Below are positions 12,383 to 21,255 of a DNA stretch of 64,000 nucleotides, one piece after another (the stretch's first letter is position 1; each line of letters starts with the position of its first letter). The position numbers and the translations under genes are program-made. Source of the stretch: Streptomyces mutabilis. Lineage in GTDB: Bacteria; Actinomycetota; Actinomycetes; Streptomycetales; Streptomycetaceae. The notes under the pieces were generated by a model. It was given only the letters and a program-made list of their open reading frames with translations. It made no database searches and was not told the origin of the DNA. Location of the stretch: NCBI RefSeq assembly GCF_014649815.1, contig NZ_BMTT01000009.1, forward strand, positions 226,152 to 290,151, read 5' to 3'.

Positions 12383-15300
12383 TCAACGCTCGCACGGTGG
12401 TTCGTACGAGAGGCGTGGCAGGTACTCGTGCCACCTTTCCTCGGTCAGCACGCCCCGGGTCGCGGAGCAGATGCGGTCGATGGCGTCGTCCACGTCCAGG
12501 TTCCACAGGCGGACGCTGTCCGTGCCGCTCGACACCCCGAGCATGTGGCGCACAGGACTGAAGGTGAGGAAGCCGCCCGTCTTGGCGTTGGGGCTCATCG
12601 CCTCGCCGATCGGTGAGGGATCGGTGGGTGCGGTGACGTCCCAGAGGCGGACCGTGTTGTCGTTGGCGCCGCTGGCCAGGGTGGCGCCGTCCCGGCTGAA
12701 CGTCAGCGACACCACCGAGTCGGTGTGGCCGGTCAGCGGCTCACCGGCCGGCATGGGGCGGCCCGGGTCGGTGACGCTCCAGAGGCGGACCGTGCCGTCG
12801 TCGCTGCCGCTGGCCAGCGTACGGCCGTCCGGGCTGTAGGCGAGGGCGTTGACGGGCCCGAGGTGCCCTGTGCGGGAGGCGCCGAGGGCGGTGGCGTGCG
12901 TGGGGTCGGTCACGTCCCAGAGCCGTACGGTGTCGTCCGCGCCGCCGCTGGCGAGGGTGCGGCCGTCCGGGCTGAAGGCGAGGGTGTTGACGTAACCGGT
13001 GTGGCCGGTGAGCGGCTCGCCGCGCGGGCGGGGGCGGGACGGGTCCTCGGTGTTCCACAGCTGGACGCTGCGGTCCTCCTGTGCGGTGGCCAGGGTGCGG
13101 CCGTCCGGGCTGAAGGCGAGGGTGTCGGGGCCGGCGTAGCGGGTGCGCAGCGCCACCGGGGGGCCGTGGGCGGTGGGCCGGGACGGGTCCGTGACGTCCC
13201 ACAACTGCATCGCGCGGCTGCCCGTCAGCACGGCGAGGGTGCGGCCGTCCGGCGAGAACACCAGGGAGCGGACGTCGCCCTCTCCCGGCCTGAAGGGTTC
13301 GCCCAGGGACACGGGCCGGGCGGGTTCGGCGACGTTCCACAGCCGCACCCGTCCGTCGCGGGCGGCGGTGGCCAGCACGTGTCCGTCCGTACGGAACGCG
13401 CCGATGCGGCCGATCATGTCCGACGTGGGCAGTGACCACAGACGGACCTTGCTGTCGCCGCTGCCGGTGGCGAGGGTGTGGCCGTCCGGGCTGAACCCCA
13501 GCGCGTACATCTCCCCGCTGCTGCCCGCGAGGGGCACGCCGACCTGCGAGGGGTAGGCCGGGTCGCTGACGTTCCACAGGCTCGCCGTGCTGTCCGCGCT
13601 GCTCGCGGCGAGCGTGTCGCCGTCGGGGCTGAAGGCCACGGACCAGACGGGCCCGGTGTGGCCGGTCAGCGGCGAGCCGATCCGCGCGGCGTCGTGCGGG
13701 TCGGTTACGTTCCACAGCCGTACGGTGTCGTCCGCGCTGCCGCTGGCGATGGTGCGGCCGTCGGGGCTGAAGGCCACGGAGTGGATCAGGCCGGTGTGGC
13801 CGGCCAGCGGGGAGCCGATCCGGGTCGCTCCGTGCGGATCGGCGACGTCCCACAGGTGGACCGTCTCGTCGTCGCCGCCTGCCGCCAGCGTTCGCCCGTC
13901 GGGGCTGAACGCCACCGAGCGCACCGCCGCGGTGGCGCCCGTCAAGGTGTCCACGGCCTTCGGCCGCCCGGGGTCGGCCACGTCCCACAGCCGTACGGCG
14001 TGGTCGTCGTGGGCGGAGGCGAGGGTGCGGCCGTCCGGGCTGAAGGCGAGCAGGTAGACGGTGCCGCCGCGGCCGGGCAGCGGATCACCGAGCCGGCGCG
14101 GCTCGCCGGGGTCCGACACGTCCCACAGCCTGATCATGCCGTCGTCCGAGGCGCTGGCGAGGGTGCGGCCGTCCGGGCTGAACACGGCGGTGCTCACCCA
14201 GCTGGTGTGACCGGTGAGGGGTCGGCCCAGCGGTTCGGGGCGAGCGGGGTCCGACACGTCCCACAGCCGTACGGTCCGGTCGTAGCTCGCGGTTGCCAGG
14301 GTCCGCCCGTCCGGACTGAAGGAGGTCAGGTAGACGGCGCCGGTGTGGCCGAGGAGCGGTGTGGCCAGGGGCGCGTTCACGATCGAGATCAGGCGGTTCT
14401 TCACGTCCGCGTCGTCCGGGCGCAGGCGGTGCGCCGCCAGGTCGAGCTGGGCCGACAGCGACGGGTCCGTGTACTGGACGCGGTCCGCCTCGGCGACCAC
14501 CTGCTCGAACACCGCGTCGTTGCGCTGTTGCCAGGCGATCACCGCCGAACCGACCGCGAGCAGCGCCAGGACGACCAGGGACGACACCGCGGCTCGCCTG
14601 ATCAGGACGGTGCGCCTGCGCAGTCCGACCGCGGCGGCCAGGAAGTCCACCGCGCCGCGGGTGAGGAAGGTGCCGTCGGCGGACTCCGCCCAGCCGCGGG
14701 CCTGCTCGAGCCGGGAGCCCCGGTAGAGCAGCGAGGAGTCGCGGTCCGACTCCTCCCAGGCCCGGCCGTCCTCCTCCAGACGCTGCCGCAGCAGGTTGCC
14801 GGCCCGGTCCTCGTCGATCCAGTCGCGCAGGCGCGGCCAGGCGTGCAGCAGCGCCTCGTGGGTGATCTCCACGGTGTCCGCGTCGAGGGTCACCAGCCGG
14901 GCGCGCACCAGCGCCTCCAGGGACTCCTCGGTCTTCTCCGGGTCCCGGGACTCCTCGGCCAGCCGGCGCCGGGTGCCCCGCCTGCGGGTGGCCTGGGTGT
15001 CCTCGCTCACCCGGACCAGCCGGAGCAGCAGCAGCCGCGCGGCCGTGCGCGCCGCCGGGTCGAGGTCCGACCAGGCCCGCTCGGCGGTCGCCGCCACCGC
15101 CCCCTGGATGCCGCCGGCCGCGCGGTAACCCGCCAGCGTCAGCCGGCCCGCCTTGCGGCGCTGCCAGGTGGCCAGCAGGGCGTGGGACAGCAGCGGCAGC
15201 ACGCCCGCGTCGTGAGCACCGCGTGGGCCGTCGGCGCCGACCTCCCGGACGATCAGCTCCGCCAGTCCGGGCTCCAACTCCATGCCCACGGCCCGGGCCG

Positions 15301-16405
15301 GGCCGGTGACCGCCTCGCGCAGTTCCGAGGTGGTCAGCGGTCCGAGCACCATGTGCCGGTGCTGCAGTGCGTCGGCCAGCTCGGGGTGGCGCAGGCACTG
15401 TTCGTAGAAGTCGGCGCGCACGCCGAGGGCGACCAGGACGGGCGCGGGGTCGTCCGGGCCGCCGGGTGTGCAGACGGCCTGGAGGAGGCGGATGAACGTG
15501 CGCCGGTCCCGCTCGTCGGCGCAGAGGGTGAAGACCTCCTCGAACTGGTCCACGATCAGGACCGGACGGGCCGGTGCGGCCGACGCGGCAGGCTCCGCTG
15601 TCGCCGCCGACCCGTCGCGGGCCCAGGCCGCGAAGGCCTGCCGGGCCGGGCGCCCGAACTCCGGGTCGTCCGGCCGCGCCCGGTCGGCGGCGACCACGGA
15701 CGCGAGCCCGGGTATCCGGCGGGACAGTTCCCCGAGCGGGTCGACTCCCGGTACGAGCTGGAGCACCTCCCTCGGCGGCCCTGTGTCACCGGTCGGGCCG
15801 CCGTAGCGCAGGGCGGGCACCAAGCCCGCGTTGAGCAGGGAGGATTTCCCGGCGCCCGATGCGCCCACGAGCATCACCAGGCCGCCGGTGTCCTCGGCCG
15901 CGCGGAGCTGGGCGACGAGGGCGTCCGTGCTGCGTTCCCGTCCGAAGAACCAGCCGGCGTCCTGCTGCCGGTAGGCTGCCAACCCCCGGTAGGGGCAGAC
16001 GCCGCCCGGGGCACGGTCCGGCGGGTTCTCCTCCTCGCCCGCGGCCGACGCCGGACGTTCGGCGGTCGGGTCGGCCACCGCCCGCTCCCACAGGCGCTGC
16101 CACTGGGCCAGGTCGTACAGGCCCGCGGCGACCGGATCGGGCCGCGCGCGCCGTGCCTGAGGGATGAGGACGTGCAGAACCGCGGCGAGGGCGGGGAACT
16201 GGGCGGGTACGTTCTTGGCCCGCCGCCAGTCGCTGATCCGCTGGGCGGAGACTCGTACGGGCCGCCCCCGTTCGTCGACGCGCTGGAGCCGGACGACCGC
16301 TTCGGATACGCGTTTGAGGGGCGGGTTGCCGGCCTCCCGGTACAGCAGTGCGAGACGTTCGGCGAAGGCCGTGCGTGCCCCTGAGTCGAAACTCAAGGTC
16401 TCCAC
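12383..16405 (-). CDS. HTH - nSTAND ATPase - WD40 repeat protein (1340 residues)
   Basis: Large signal-sensing protein. Residues 1-85 resemble a helix-turn-helix/Xre-like domain (VSAQRISDWRRAKNVP). About residues 137-600 form a novel STAND-type ATPase: entry motif CPYRGLAAY...FFGRE, Walker A GASGAGKS (181-188), Walker B-like VLIVDQFEEVF. A membrane segment SSLVVLALLAVGSAVIAWQ lies near residue 620. The C-terminal half has 14 WD40 blades (FSPDGRTLA...VRLWDV), enough for two seven-bladed propellers. STAND proteins usually oligomerise on ligand binding; related architectures serve in signalling and some in phage defence. The ligand and output here are unknown. It sits alone between two terminators and a 0.67-kb gap. 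Confidence 0.88.
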   Translation of the reverse strand: METLSFDSGARTAFAERLALLYREAGNPPLKRVSEAVVRLQRVDERGRPVRVSAQRISDWRRAKNVPAQFPALAAVLHVLIPQARRARPDPVAAGLYDLAQWQRLWERAVADPTAERPASAAGEEENPPDRAPGGVCPYRGLAAYRQQDAGWFFGRERSTDALVAQLRAAEDTGGLVMLVGASGAGKSSLLNAGLVPALRYGGPTGDTGPPREVLQLVPGVDPLGELSRRIPGLASVVAADRARPDDPEFGRPARQAFAAWARDGSAATAEPAASAAPARPVLIVDQFEEVFTLCADERDRRTFIRLLQAVCTPGGPDDPAPVLVALGVRADFYEQCLRHPELADALQHRHMVLGPLTTSELREAVTGPARAVGMELEPGLAELIVREVGADGPRGAHDAGVLPLLSHALLATWQRRKAGRLTLAGYRAAGGIQGAVAATAERAWSDLDPAARTAARLLLLRLVRVSEDTQATRRRGTRRRLAEESRDPEKTEESLEALVRARLVTLDADTVEITHEALLHAWPRLRDWIDEDRAGNLLRQRLEEDGRAWEESDRDSSLLYRGSRLEQARGWAESADGTFLTRGAVDFLAAAVGLRRRTVLIRRAAVSSLVVLALLAVGSAVIAWQQRNDAVFEQVVAEADRVQYTDPSLSAQLDLAAHRLRPDDADVKNRLISIVNAPLATPLLGHTGAVYLTSFSPDGRTLATASYDRTVRLWDVSDPARPEPLGRPLTGHTSWVSTAVFSPDGRTLASASDDGMIRLWDVSDPGEPRRLGDPLPGRGGTVYLLAFSPDGRTLASAHDDHAVRLWDVADPGRPKAVDTLTGATAAVRSVAFSPDGRTLAAGGDDETVHLWDVADPHGATRIGSPLAGHTGLIHSVAFSPDGRTIASGSADDTVRLWNVTDPHDAARIGSPLTGHTGPVWSVAFSPDGDTLAASSADSTASLWNVSDPAYPSQVGVPLAGSSGEMYALGFSPDGHTLATGSGDSKVRLWSLPTSDMIGRIGAFRTDGHVLATAARDGRVRLWNVAEPARPVSLGEPFRPGEGDVRSLVFSPDGRTLAVLTGSRAMQLWDVTDPSRPTAHGPPVALRTRYAGPDTLAFSPDGRTLATAQEDRSVQLWNTEDPSRPRPRGEPLTGHTGYVNTLAFSPDGRTLASGGADDTVRLWDVTDPTHATALGASRTGHLGPVNALAYSPDGRTLASGSDDGTVRLWSVTDPGRPMPAGEPLTGHTDSVVSLTFSRDGATLASGANDNTVRLWDVTAPTDPSPIGEAMSPNAKTGGFLTFSPVRHMLGVSSGTDSVRLWNLDVDDAIDRICSATRGVLTEERWHEYLPRLSYEPPCER

Positions 16406-17074
16406 TCCCTACTTCCCCCGCACCTGGACGTCCGGACCGGAAAACTCACTCTATACGCCTGACCTGCGGCTACGTCACTGTCGCGAGACCGGACCCTCCT
16501 CGCGGGCGACCACAGCTGGCAGGATCGCGTCGCAGTGGCGATCCGGTCGGCCGGCACCCGGACAGGTCAGCGGCCCGGTGCTCCGAAAGGCGCCCCGTGA
16601 GGCCGCACGTTCTCGGTCAGCTTTCGACGGCCCAGCCCTTCTCGTCCGGTACGGCGTCCAGCACGCCGCCGGCATGGTTGGGCACCGGTCCCCACGAGGG
16701 GAGGGACCGGTGCCGAAGCATGCCGGTGGTCGCGGTCTCCCGACGGTGGCGGTCGGTCCCCGGCGGAGGCCGGTGGGCACGTCGGCGGGCGGCAGCGGCC
16801 GTGCGGCACGTCCGCTGACGCGTCTCGGGCCGGGCCTCGACGGCGTCGTCACCGCGGAGCAGCATGACCCGCTCGAAGGCGGGCCCCGACGTCGGCCGGT
16901 CCGCCGGACCCTCGCGGAGTTCTCGCCGGTCCGTCCCCCGCCCCTCCTTCGCGGAATACAGGTCGATCTCGTGTTCGACTCCCCAACGGGTGAGCGGGGA
17001 GGGCGGATTCAGCGGGCCGGTCCGCGGGCAGGCACGTCGTGTTGGTTCCGAACCCGACCGCCGCTGGAGGGCGT
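16406..17074. other. 669-bp gap with a strong inverted repeat
   Basis: I find no convincing gene. The reverse strand contains a short frame (16617-16865) whose last residues NHAGGVLDAVPDEKGWAVES look protein-like, but its upstream part is low-complexity Arg/Pro. It may be the end of a decayed gene. The inverted repeat at 16681-16714 is listed separately. Promoters for the divergent flanking genes must lie here. Confidence 0.4.
16681..16714. repeat. Perfect 12-bp inverted repeat
   Basis: GGCACCGGTCCC (16681-16692) and GGGACCGGTGCC (16703-16714) around a 10-nt loop. It could be a terminator of a lost gene or an operator. No run of T follows on either strand. Confidence 0.7.
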
Positions 17075-17269
17075 ATGAGGATTTCCGTCGATCCCGAGCA
17101 GTGCTACGGCTCCGGCGACTGCGTCCACCGCGCCCCGTCGGTGTTCACCGAGGTGGACGGACTGGGCGCCGTGATACCCGGCCGGGAGCACGACCTCGAT
17201 CTGCCGCGGGTGCGCGAGGCGGTCGAGGGATGCCCCGCCGCCGCGATCACCGTCACGCGGGAGGACTGA
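17075..17269 (+). CDS. Small [3Fe-4S]-type ferredoxin
   Basis: Ferredoxin of 64 residues, beginning MRISVDPEQCYGSGDC. The cysteine pattern is C-x5-C followed by APSVF and then CPAAAI near the end; the usual second cysteine of a CxxCxxC set is absent, which is typical of 3Fe-4S ferredoxins that feed electrons to cytochromes P450. ATG 17075 is preceded by GGAGG at 17066-17070. No P450 or ferredoxin reductase gene is in the window, so its partner is elsewhere. The frame is open upstream to 17039, but the Shine-Dalgarno favours 17075. Confidence 0.85.
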   Translation: MRISVDPEQCYGSGDCVHRAPSVFTEVDGLGAVIPGREHDLDLPRVREAVEGCPAAAITVTRED

Positions 17270-17331
17270 TCATCCGGGGCGAACCGGGCGGCATCGTCCC
17301 CCGGACGCTGGTCACCCTCGGCAGCCGCTAC

Positions 17332-18207
17332 GTGCGCGGCGCTCCCGGCACGGTCGGGAAGGCGGCGCTCGCCGCGCGTCTGCTGAACCAGCATCTGCGC
17401 GATCACCCGCGCCGCCGAGTCGTCCAGGTGCGTTCCGGCGACCGGTTCGCCGTGGACACGCGGGACCTGATTCAGCGGTACCTCTACCTCTTCGGTGTCT
17501 GGGAGCCGCACCTGACGGCATGGCTGCGGCGCCGGCTGCGGCCGGGGGACGGCTTCGTCGACGTCGGGGCCAACATCGGCGTCTTCAGCGTCCTCGCGTC
17601 ACGGCTCGTCGGCGACGCGGGCCGGGTCGTCGCGATCGAGGCCTCCCCCGCCTTCCACCGCCGGCTGGTGCAGCACGGCCGGCTGAACGCGTGCGGGAAC
17701 ATCCGGGCGGTCAACGCCGCCGTCTCCGACGGCCGCAAGACCCTCACCTTCGTCCTCGCCAGTTCGCACAACATGGGCGCGAACAGCATCGTCCCCTACG
17801 ACGGCCCGGCGGAGTCCACGTTCGAGATCGAGGCCCGCCCGCTGCCGGAACTGCTCGATCCGGCGGAGATCGCGAGCGCCCGGGTGATCAAGATCGACGT
17901 CGAGGGGGCGGAGGGCGGCGTCGTGCGCGGGCTTGCGCCGATGCTGGGCGCCCTGCGGCCCGACGCGGAGATCAGCGTCGAGGTGGCACCCGAGCGCATG
18001 GCCCGCCTCGGCGATTCCATCGGGGAACTGCTGGCGGTGATGCGCGACGCCGGCTTCCACGTCTACCGGCTGGCCAACGACTACAGGCCCGAGAGCTACC
18101 CGTCGGCGCGCGGCGGCACGCTCGGCGTCGCGGTGCGCTCGCGGGGGCCCGTGGCCGGGGAGTGCGACCTGATCTTCTCCCGGGTCGACGCGGAAACGCT
18201 CCGCTGA
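17332..18207 (+). CDS. FkbM-family SAM-dependent methyltransferase
   Basis: The methyltransferase core is clear. The SAM motif is FVDVGANIGVFSVLASRLVG, followed by VVAIEASPAFHRRL, and the FkbM-typical VIKIDVEGAEGGVVRG comes later. FkbM enzymes methylate hydroxyl groups, often of sugars or secondary metabolites. The start is uncertain. GTG 17332 gives 291 residues, but the frame is open upstream and conserved-looking sequence (LIIRGEPGGIVPRTLVTLGSRY) continues to the ferredoxin stop at about 17266, where only non-standard starts (CTG, ATC) exist. It probably forms an operon with the ferredoxin. The substrate is unknown. Confidence 0.8.
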   Translation: MRGAPGTVGKAALAARLLNQHLRDHPRRRVVQVRSGDRFAVDTRDLIQRYLYLFGVWEPHLTAWLRRRLRPGDGFVDVGANIGVFSVLASRLVGDAGRVVAIEASPAFHRRLVQHGRLNACGNIRAVNAAVSDGRKTLTFVLASSHNMGANSIVPYDGPAESTFEIEARPLPELLDPAEIASARVIKIDVEGAEGGVVRGLAPMLGALRPDAEISVEVAPERMARLGDSIGELLAVMRDAGFHVYRLANDYRPESYPSARGGTLGVAVRSRGPVAGECDLIFSRVDAETLR

Positions 18208-18442
18208 TCCGCGAGGGTCCCGCTCCGGCGCGTTCCAAGGGGCCTCACGGTGCCTGCGGAGGGGCGTGGGCGGGGCGCCGTCCGGGCCTTCGCGGGCCAG
18301 CTGCTCGGGCGGGGCGTCCCGGATGTGCGCCGGACAGGGTGGGCGGCGGACGGGGTGGGAGGGGGCGCCGGCGCCTACGCACCTCGGCCGCGCGGGTCAC
18401 CGGGGTGATGCCGGACGGTGCGGTGGGCATGTCCTCCGGGCC

Positions 18443-19249
18443 TCACCGAGCCGGTTGGCCCGGTGAGCCGGCGCCGTCGGCCGGGAAGCGCCACCCGAGG
18501 GAGGCCAGCGCCCGCGCCCTGGCCTCCACCACCGCCATCCGGGCATCCCGCTCGGCGGGGTCCACGTGGGCCGCCTGGCCGGTCACCTGGCCCTCCCACT
18601 TGCGGTAGAGGAGCCCCACCTCCTGCGAGAACCACCCTCGGCTCACGCAGTTGAGCGCCAGCAGCAGGCCGGTGTCCTCGGAGGCCGGCAGGGCCATCCA
18701 GCCGCCGAGTGCGAGCAGCAGGTCGCGCCGCACCAGGAGCGTCGCCGGGTGGACCCGGGCGCGGTAGTCGTTGGCCTTCCAGTGGTCGAGTACCTCGCCG
18801 CACTCGATCGGTCCGTGCTCCGGATCGCCCGGGAAGCCGACCGTCGATCCGTCGGGCAGCAGGTCCAGCGCACGTGACGTGGCCCATCCGAGCGTCGGGT
18901 CGGCCTCCAGGGCCGCCAGGTCGCGGGCCAGCGCACCCGTCGGTAGCTGGTCGTCGGCATCCAGGGTCTTCACGTACTCGCCGTCCGCGTGGGACAGGGC
19001 GAGGGTGCGGGTCACACCGGGCCCGCCGCGCATCCCGGGCCGCCCCTGCCGGAAGACGACGCGCGGGTCGTCGGGCACGTACGGCCGTACGCCGTCGGTC
19101 CGCCCGTCCTCCTGGATCACCCAGCGCCATTCCCAGCCCTCGGGCAACTCCTGTGCACACAAGGAACGGTGGGCCTGAGGCAGGAAGGGCGCCGAGGGGG
19201 CGTGGACGGCCGTGACGATGATGACGCGCCGGCTCACGGCGGCACTCAC
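18443..19249 (-). CDS. Family 2 glycosyltransferase
   Basis: Protein of 268 residues with a GT-A fold. VIIVTAVHAPSAPFLPQ starts the nucleotide-binding region, and VKTLDADDQLPTGAL carries the DxD metal/nucleotide-sugar motif. WVIQEDGRTDG and ASEDTGLLLAL are further conserved parts. The GTG start at 19249 overlaps the stop of the GntR gene (GTGA) with GGAAAGG upstream, so translation is coupled. There is no membrane segment, so it is probably cytosolic. The acceptor is unknown. The preserved overlap with a regulator suggests a small regulated unit. Confidence 0.82.
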   Translation of the reverse strand: MSAAVSRRVIIVTAVHAPSAPFLPQAHRSLCAQELPEGWEWRWVIQEDGRTDGVRPYVPDDPRVVFRQGRPGMRGGPGVTRTLALSHADGEYVKTLDADDQLPTGALARDLAALEADPTLGWATSRALDLLPDGSTVGFPGDPEHGPIECGEVLDHWKANDYRARVHPATLLVRRDLLLALGGWMALPASEDTGLLLALNCVSRGWFSQEVGLLYRKWEGQVTGQAAHVDPAERDARMAVVEARARALASLGWRFPADGAGSPGQPAR

Positions 19250-20040
19250 CACCTTTCCAGTCGAGTGGTGAACAGCAGTTCCGTGCGGTCGCCGGGCAAC
19301 GTGACGTGGGAGACGTCCACGACACGGTCGTCGACGTCGTACGAGGTCCCGTGGAGCAGGATCACCGACGTGCCCGGGGGCAGGTCCAGGGCCGCGACCT
19401 CCTCCGGGGTGCGGGGACGGGCGGTGACGCGTGCCTCCACGCGGCCCGGTTCGATGCCCACGGTGTGGAGTTGGTGCCGGCTGCCGCCCGGCCAGGACTC
19501 GTTGGCCTCGTCCAGGAGATCGGGGTCGGCGGCGATCACGTCGCGGACGAGGCCGGAGGTCACGAGGCTGAACGGGGCGACCTCCACCGAGTACCGCGTC
19601 CGGTAGGCGCGGCGCAACAGCACGGTGCCCGCGGGGACGCCGAACGCCCCGGCCGGCTCGGCGGACGCCTCCACCTCCCGGTACTGGGCGTGGAAGACGA
19701 GGGCCTCGGCGTGCAGGCCGGTGTCGCGCTCGGTTACGCCGGTCGCGGCCCGGGTGGCGAGCGGCAGGCGGGCGCGGTCCTCCTCCCACTGGTACCGGCT
19801 GTCGTCCCGGACCGCCGGGGTGCGGGGGCGGCGCACGACGTTGCCGCGGCCGTGGCCTCTGTCGATCAGGCCCTCGTCGCTCAGCAAGCGCAGCGCGTTC
19901 TGCACGGTCGGCACGCTGCGGCCGTGGTGGCGGGCGAGGTCCGCCTTTGCCGCCAGGCGGTCACCGGGCCCCCGCTCACCCTCGCGGATGGAGGGGCGGA
20001 GGTCGTCCGCGATGACTTCGTACGCCCTGATCAGGGTCAC
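19246..20040 (-). CDS. GntR/HutC-family transcriptional regulator
   Basis: Protein of 264 residues. The N-terminal winged HTH (residues 1-75) has LAAKADLARHHGRSVPTVQNALRLLSDEGLI. The C-terminal UTRA ligand-binding domain (about 90-255) has the pattern VLLRRAYRTRYS and ends LLFTTRLERW. HutC-type regulators bind small metabolites or sugars and usually repress their own operon. It lies directly upstream of, and overlapping, the glycosyltransferase, which is its likely co-transcribed partner. Confidence 0.88.
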   Translation of the reverse strand: MTLIRAYEVIADDLRPSIREGERGPGDRLAAKADLARHHGRSVPTVQNALRLLSDEGLIDRGHGRGNVVRRPRTPAVRDDSRYQWEEDRARLPLATRAATGVTERDTGLHAEALVFHAQYREVEASAEPAGAFGVPAGTVLLRRAYRTRYSVEVAPFSLVTSGLVRDVIAADPDLLDEANESWPGGSRHQLHTVGIEPGRVEARVTARPRTPEEVAALDLPPGTSVILLHGTSYDVDDRVVDVSHVTLPGDRTELLFTTRLERW

Positions 20041-20234
20041 TCACCGGTTCCGGGTGCGGGTTCGTGATGCGGACCCACCGTACGACTCCTCGAGAGGTCT
20101 CGATGTGTCGGGTGTTCCCTGCCGGACGGCGCCCGACATGGCGGCGGCCCGGCTGCTCTGTCGAGCGGCCGGGCCGTTCTGGCGTGTGGTGCGGTACGCA
20201 GATCGCCGTCGGGTCGGTGGTGCGTGGGAGCGGC

Positions 20235-20609
20235 TCAGCGTTGCAGAGGCGCGGTGTGCTGGGCGGCGGGGTGCTGCGTCCGGGACTCGGCGGTGTCGTC
20301 GCACAGGAGGTCGGTGGCGGTGGCGGCGGTTCCGGTGGCCGGACGGTGCCGGCAACTGGGGGCCTTGCCGTGGGCCTCGGCGCGGATGCGCTGTTTCATC
20401 GTGGGGGGCAGGAGGCCGGTGCGGGACCGGGGCCGGGGGATCGTCACCGCGGGTGCCGTCTCGGACGAGGCGCTCTCCGTGTTGCTGTGCGTTCCGCTCT
20501 GCGGTACCGCGGCCGAGGCGGTCGTCGTGACGAGTCCGAGCGCCGTGCACAGCGCGAGGAAGGCGGTGACGATGGTGGTCCACAGCGTCATGACCTTGTT
20601 CCGGGCCAT
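20235..20609 (-). CDS. Small exported protein of unknown function
   Basis: Protein of 124 residues with a typical signal peptide: MARNK, then a hydrophobic core LWTTIVTAFLALCTALGLV, and a likely cleavage after TTTASAA. The mature part is Ser/Thr/Pro-rich and then basic, with two cysteines (SCRHR and LLCDD) that may form a disulfide. ATG 20609 follows GAGGGG. I do not recognise the family. It stands alone between a GntR gene and a divergent DLW-39 gene. Confidence 0.65.
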   Translation of the reverse strand: MARNKVMTLWTTIVTAFLALCTALGLVTTTASAAVPQSGTHSNTESASSETAPAVTIPRPRSRTGLLPPTMKQRIRAEAHGKAPSCRHRPATGTAATATDLLCDDTAESRTQHPAAQHTAPLQR

Positions 20610-20947
20610 AACCCCTCACTTTCGGGTTGGGCGATTTGCGTACTTTCCTCATGATGTGTATGTGCCTCACGAAGTGGTGGACCGACGCCCGTGGCGCGGT
20701 GATGTTCAGATGAACACCACTCGGATGGGTGCAATAGGCAGGAAAAGGTGTCAATACGGGAGGGAATCGGGCGAAGCGACCGTTCGTGAGGATGCGATCA
20801 CCCTCCGATCGGATCGGTCGTCGTCCGCTTCTACGGGGCCCCGGACACCGGCAGTTGGCCGCCGACGCAGGTCACCGATCGATATCGGCCGGTGTGTATA
20901 GTCGGGCGCCAGAGGTCCCCTACGTCAAGGAAAGACGAGGTCGCGCG

Positions 20948-21076
20948 GTGAAGAAGCTTCTCCTGGTCGCACTGGCCGCCATCGGCGGGCTCCTCGTGTA
21001 CCGCCAGATCCAGGCGGATCGCGCCGAGCAGGATCTGTGGACGGAGGCGACTGACTCCGTGCCCACGGGTTCGTGA
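20948..21076 (+). CDS. DLW-39 family small membrane protein
   Basis: A 42-residue protein, MKKLLLVALAAIGGLLVYRQ followed by a short acidic tail containing EQDLWTEATD. The DLW motif and the length match the actinobacterial DLW-39 family, a tiny membrane protein conserved near gyrA. GTG 20948 follows AAGGAAAG. Its role is unknown. The long frame upstream of this GTG is not coding. Confidence 0.85.
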   Translation: MKKLLLVALAAIGGLLVYRQIQADRAEQDLWTEATDSVPTGS

Positions 21077-21116
21077 GTACCACCGGCATCCGGCTCTGAG
21101 ATCCGGCTCCGAGCAG

Positions 21117-21141
21117 ACCCCGGCCGTCTCGCGGTCGGGGT
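21117..21141 (+). terminator. Terminator of the DLW-39 gene
   Basis: ACCCCGGCCG and CGGTCGGGGT (one G-T pair) around a short loop, followed by TTTTG; about 40 bp after the stop. Confidence 0.75.
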
Positions 21142-21255
21142 TTTGTGTTGCCCGGAACTCACATGAATTCCCGGCGAGGGCGCGGGAGCAGGGGTCCGCG
21201 CGGCAGGATGGGCCACGGTCCGGGGCGGCGGCGACAGTGCCGGTGAGCGCGAGGG

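Noticed and set aside
13478-16384. 968-residue forward frame with repeats
   Set aside because: It mirrors the WD40 repeats of the real leftward gene; the composition is Gly/Val/Arg-rich with no known motif.
16864-17331. Long upstream extension of the methyltransferase frame
   Set aside because: It overlaps the clear ferredoxin gene in another frame and has non-protein-like composition. Only the last part near 17266 may be real.
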